Assembly (NCBI GenBank): GCA_017617775.1
Contig: JAFZVO010000067.1
Location: 1 to 7,952 of the forward strand
Length of the DNA stretch: 7,952 bases
Direction of reading: 5' to 3'
Source: Bacilli bacterium
Lineage (GTDB): Bacteria; Bacillota_I; Bacilli_A; RFN20; CAG-826
Part shown: positions 7,333-7,952 of the stretch, piece after piece
Layout of the letters: every line of letters starts with the position of its first letter
How positions within the stretch are numbered: position 1 is the stretch's first letter
Program-made: the position numbers and the translations under genes
The notes under the pieces: model-generated
Seen by the model: the letters and a program-made list of their open reading frames with translations, nothing else
Databases searched by the model: none
What the model was told of the DNA's origin: nothing

Positions 7333-7952
7333 TTAGTTATTTTTGAGCATTGTTTCAATAGAGGCATGAGACATTGGGAAAGCGTTCTTGCCATATGTTT
7401 TATCTAAGAAGGCGCTTAACTCTTTGAGCTCATCCTTTAAGAAGGCGATATTGAGGGATTCAAATTTCTTCAAAATCTTATTGGCGAAGATGAAATCGAA
7501 ACCATCGGATTCTTTACCGCCACAGGCGATGAAGACTGGGACGAATGTCTCTAATTGTTTCAAAATACGGTTACCAAAGGCCAACTTGAACTTCTTGATG
7601 ACGAAGTTATCGAGTTGGGAGAACTTCTCTAACATCGAATCAGAGATTGGATATTGGTTGACCGCATCATCGAACAACGCTTTTAATTGGTTATATGGAA
7701 CGTTGATCGGTTCTTGATATTCAGCGTCAAAGGCTCTGCCCTTATCATCGAAGAAGAGGGAGATCGCACGGTCATAGACCTTATCAGAGATTGTAAATGT
7801 ACTATCATCGTTGTTGGCGGTGCCGAAGAAGATGGCATTTTGAGGAATCAATAATTTACCATCTTTTAAGTTGACTGGGTCGCCCGGCTGAGTGGATGGG
7901 ATTAAATCGATTAACCAATCGGATGTATCTCTCATTTCCATGATGGATAAGA
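7333..7952 (-). CDS. McrB-like AAA+ ATPase, C-terminal part (5' end outside window)
   Basis: The open frame runs in from the right edge without a start; a Met a few codons inside the window (7941) is internal, because the frame continues upstream as LSIMEMRD, which resembles the DExNLxxxE segment after Walker B in McrB-type AAA+ proteins. Then follow a sensor-1-like stretch FFGTANNDDST and the SDKVYDRA segment, which matches the McrB pattern (N/S)xKVxDRA holding the arginine finger. The last ~100 residues are a helical lid/C-terminal domain with a FGNRILKQLETFVPVFIACG block seen in clostridial and bacillar McrB-like ATPases. Walker A and B and any N-terminal DNA-binding or other domain lie outside the window, so nucleotide preference and target are unknown. 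Known of the family: McrB motors form ring oligomers stimulated by an McrC/DUF2357 partner, and the next gene encodes such a protein 5 nt downstream. The gene ends with TAA. The family call is firm; the function in this operon is open. Confidence 0.82.
   Translation of the reverse strand, partial: LSIMEMRDTSDWLIDLIPSTQPGDPVNLKDGKLLIPQNAIFFGTANNDDSTFTISDKVYDRAISLFFDDKGRAFDAEYQEPINVPYNQLKALFDDAVNQYPISDSMLEKFSQLDNFVIKKFKLAFGNRILKQLETFVPVFIACGGKESDGFDFIFANKILKKFESLNIAFLKDELKELSAFLDKTYGKNAFPMSHASIETMLKNN

Larger units (their letters stand above)
1..7952 (-). other. Six-gene co-directional, translationally coupled operon (both ends outside window)
   Basis: In order of transcription the junctions are: McrB-like to DUF2357, 5-nt gap; DUF2357 to signal peptidase-like, 17-nt overlap; signal peptidase-like to EAL, 4-nt overlap; EAL to nucleosidase-fold, 2-nt gap; nucleosidase-fold to large GGDEF/EAL-like, 3-nt gap. 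No stretch without a gene exceeds 5 nt, and I see no terminator hairpin or promoter between genes. Co-transcription is inferred from spacing; the operon promoter must lie to the right of the window. Confidence 0.85.

Noticed and set aside
7320..7345. T/A-rich junction that could be a terminator or promoter between the McrB-like and DUF2357 genes
   Set aside because: Only 5 nt separate stop and start, and no inverted repeat precedes the T-run; it is better read as a coupled junction.
7333..7941. Start codon at 7941 making a complete 202-residue protein
   Set aside because: The frame stays open upstream and the Met sits inside a conserved McrB motif (NLSIMEM-like), so the gene is 5'-truncated by the window.

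Overview
The window is one tightly packed, co-directional gene block on the minus strand. Six genes are read from right to left, and adjacent genes are separated by at most 5 nt or overlap. There is no intergenic space for a promoter, terminator or RNA gene, and no mobile element, CRISPR array or tRNA is visible. The first gene (right edge) lacks its 5' end and the last gene (left edge) lacks its 3' end, so the operon continues beyond both sides. Moderate AT-richness, strong AAGGAGG-type ribosome-binding sites, TGA used as a stop, TGG for Trp and Lys/Glu-rich proteins suggest a Bacillota bacterium with the standard code, perhaps an uncultured gut Bacilli/Erysipelotrichia-like lineage. That assignment is a guess from composition, since no taxonomic marker is present.

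Right part (5924-7952): the C-terminal portion of an McrB-like AAA+ ATPase is followed by a DUF2357-type (McrC-like) protein. In the latter, the place where a PD-(D/E)XK nuclease is usually found is occupied by a long Lys/Glu coiled coil. Middle (5086-5940): a SipW/ER-type (Ser-His) signal peptidase-like membrane protein with a long insertion and without the usual C-terminal acidic residues.

Left part (1-5089): three genes related to nucleotide signalling. They are a membrane EAL phosphodiesterase with an apparently intact c-di-GMP active site and a dead GGDEF region; an MTA/SAH-nucleosidase-fold protein that has lost its catalytic residues; and a very large membrane protein with two degenerate GGDEF-like regions, a probable GAF and PAS region, and a degenerate EAL domain.

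The combination is the main point of interest: an McrB/DUF2357 NTPase module, a membrane serine peptidase, one active c-di-GMP phosphodiesterase and two pseudoenzyme-like nucleotide-binding proteins, translated as one coupled unit. My inference is a membrane-anchored assembly in which cyclic-di-GMP or another nucleotide ligand is sensed by inactive domains and read out through the AAA+ motor and/or the peptidase. Whether it serves defence, envelope or biofilm matrix control, or something else cannot be decided from this window.
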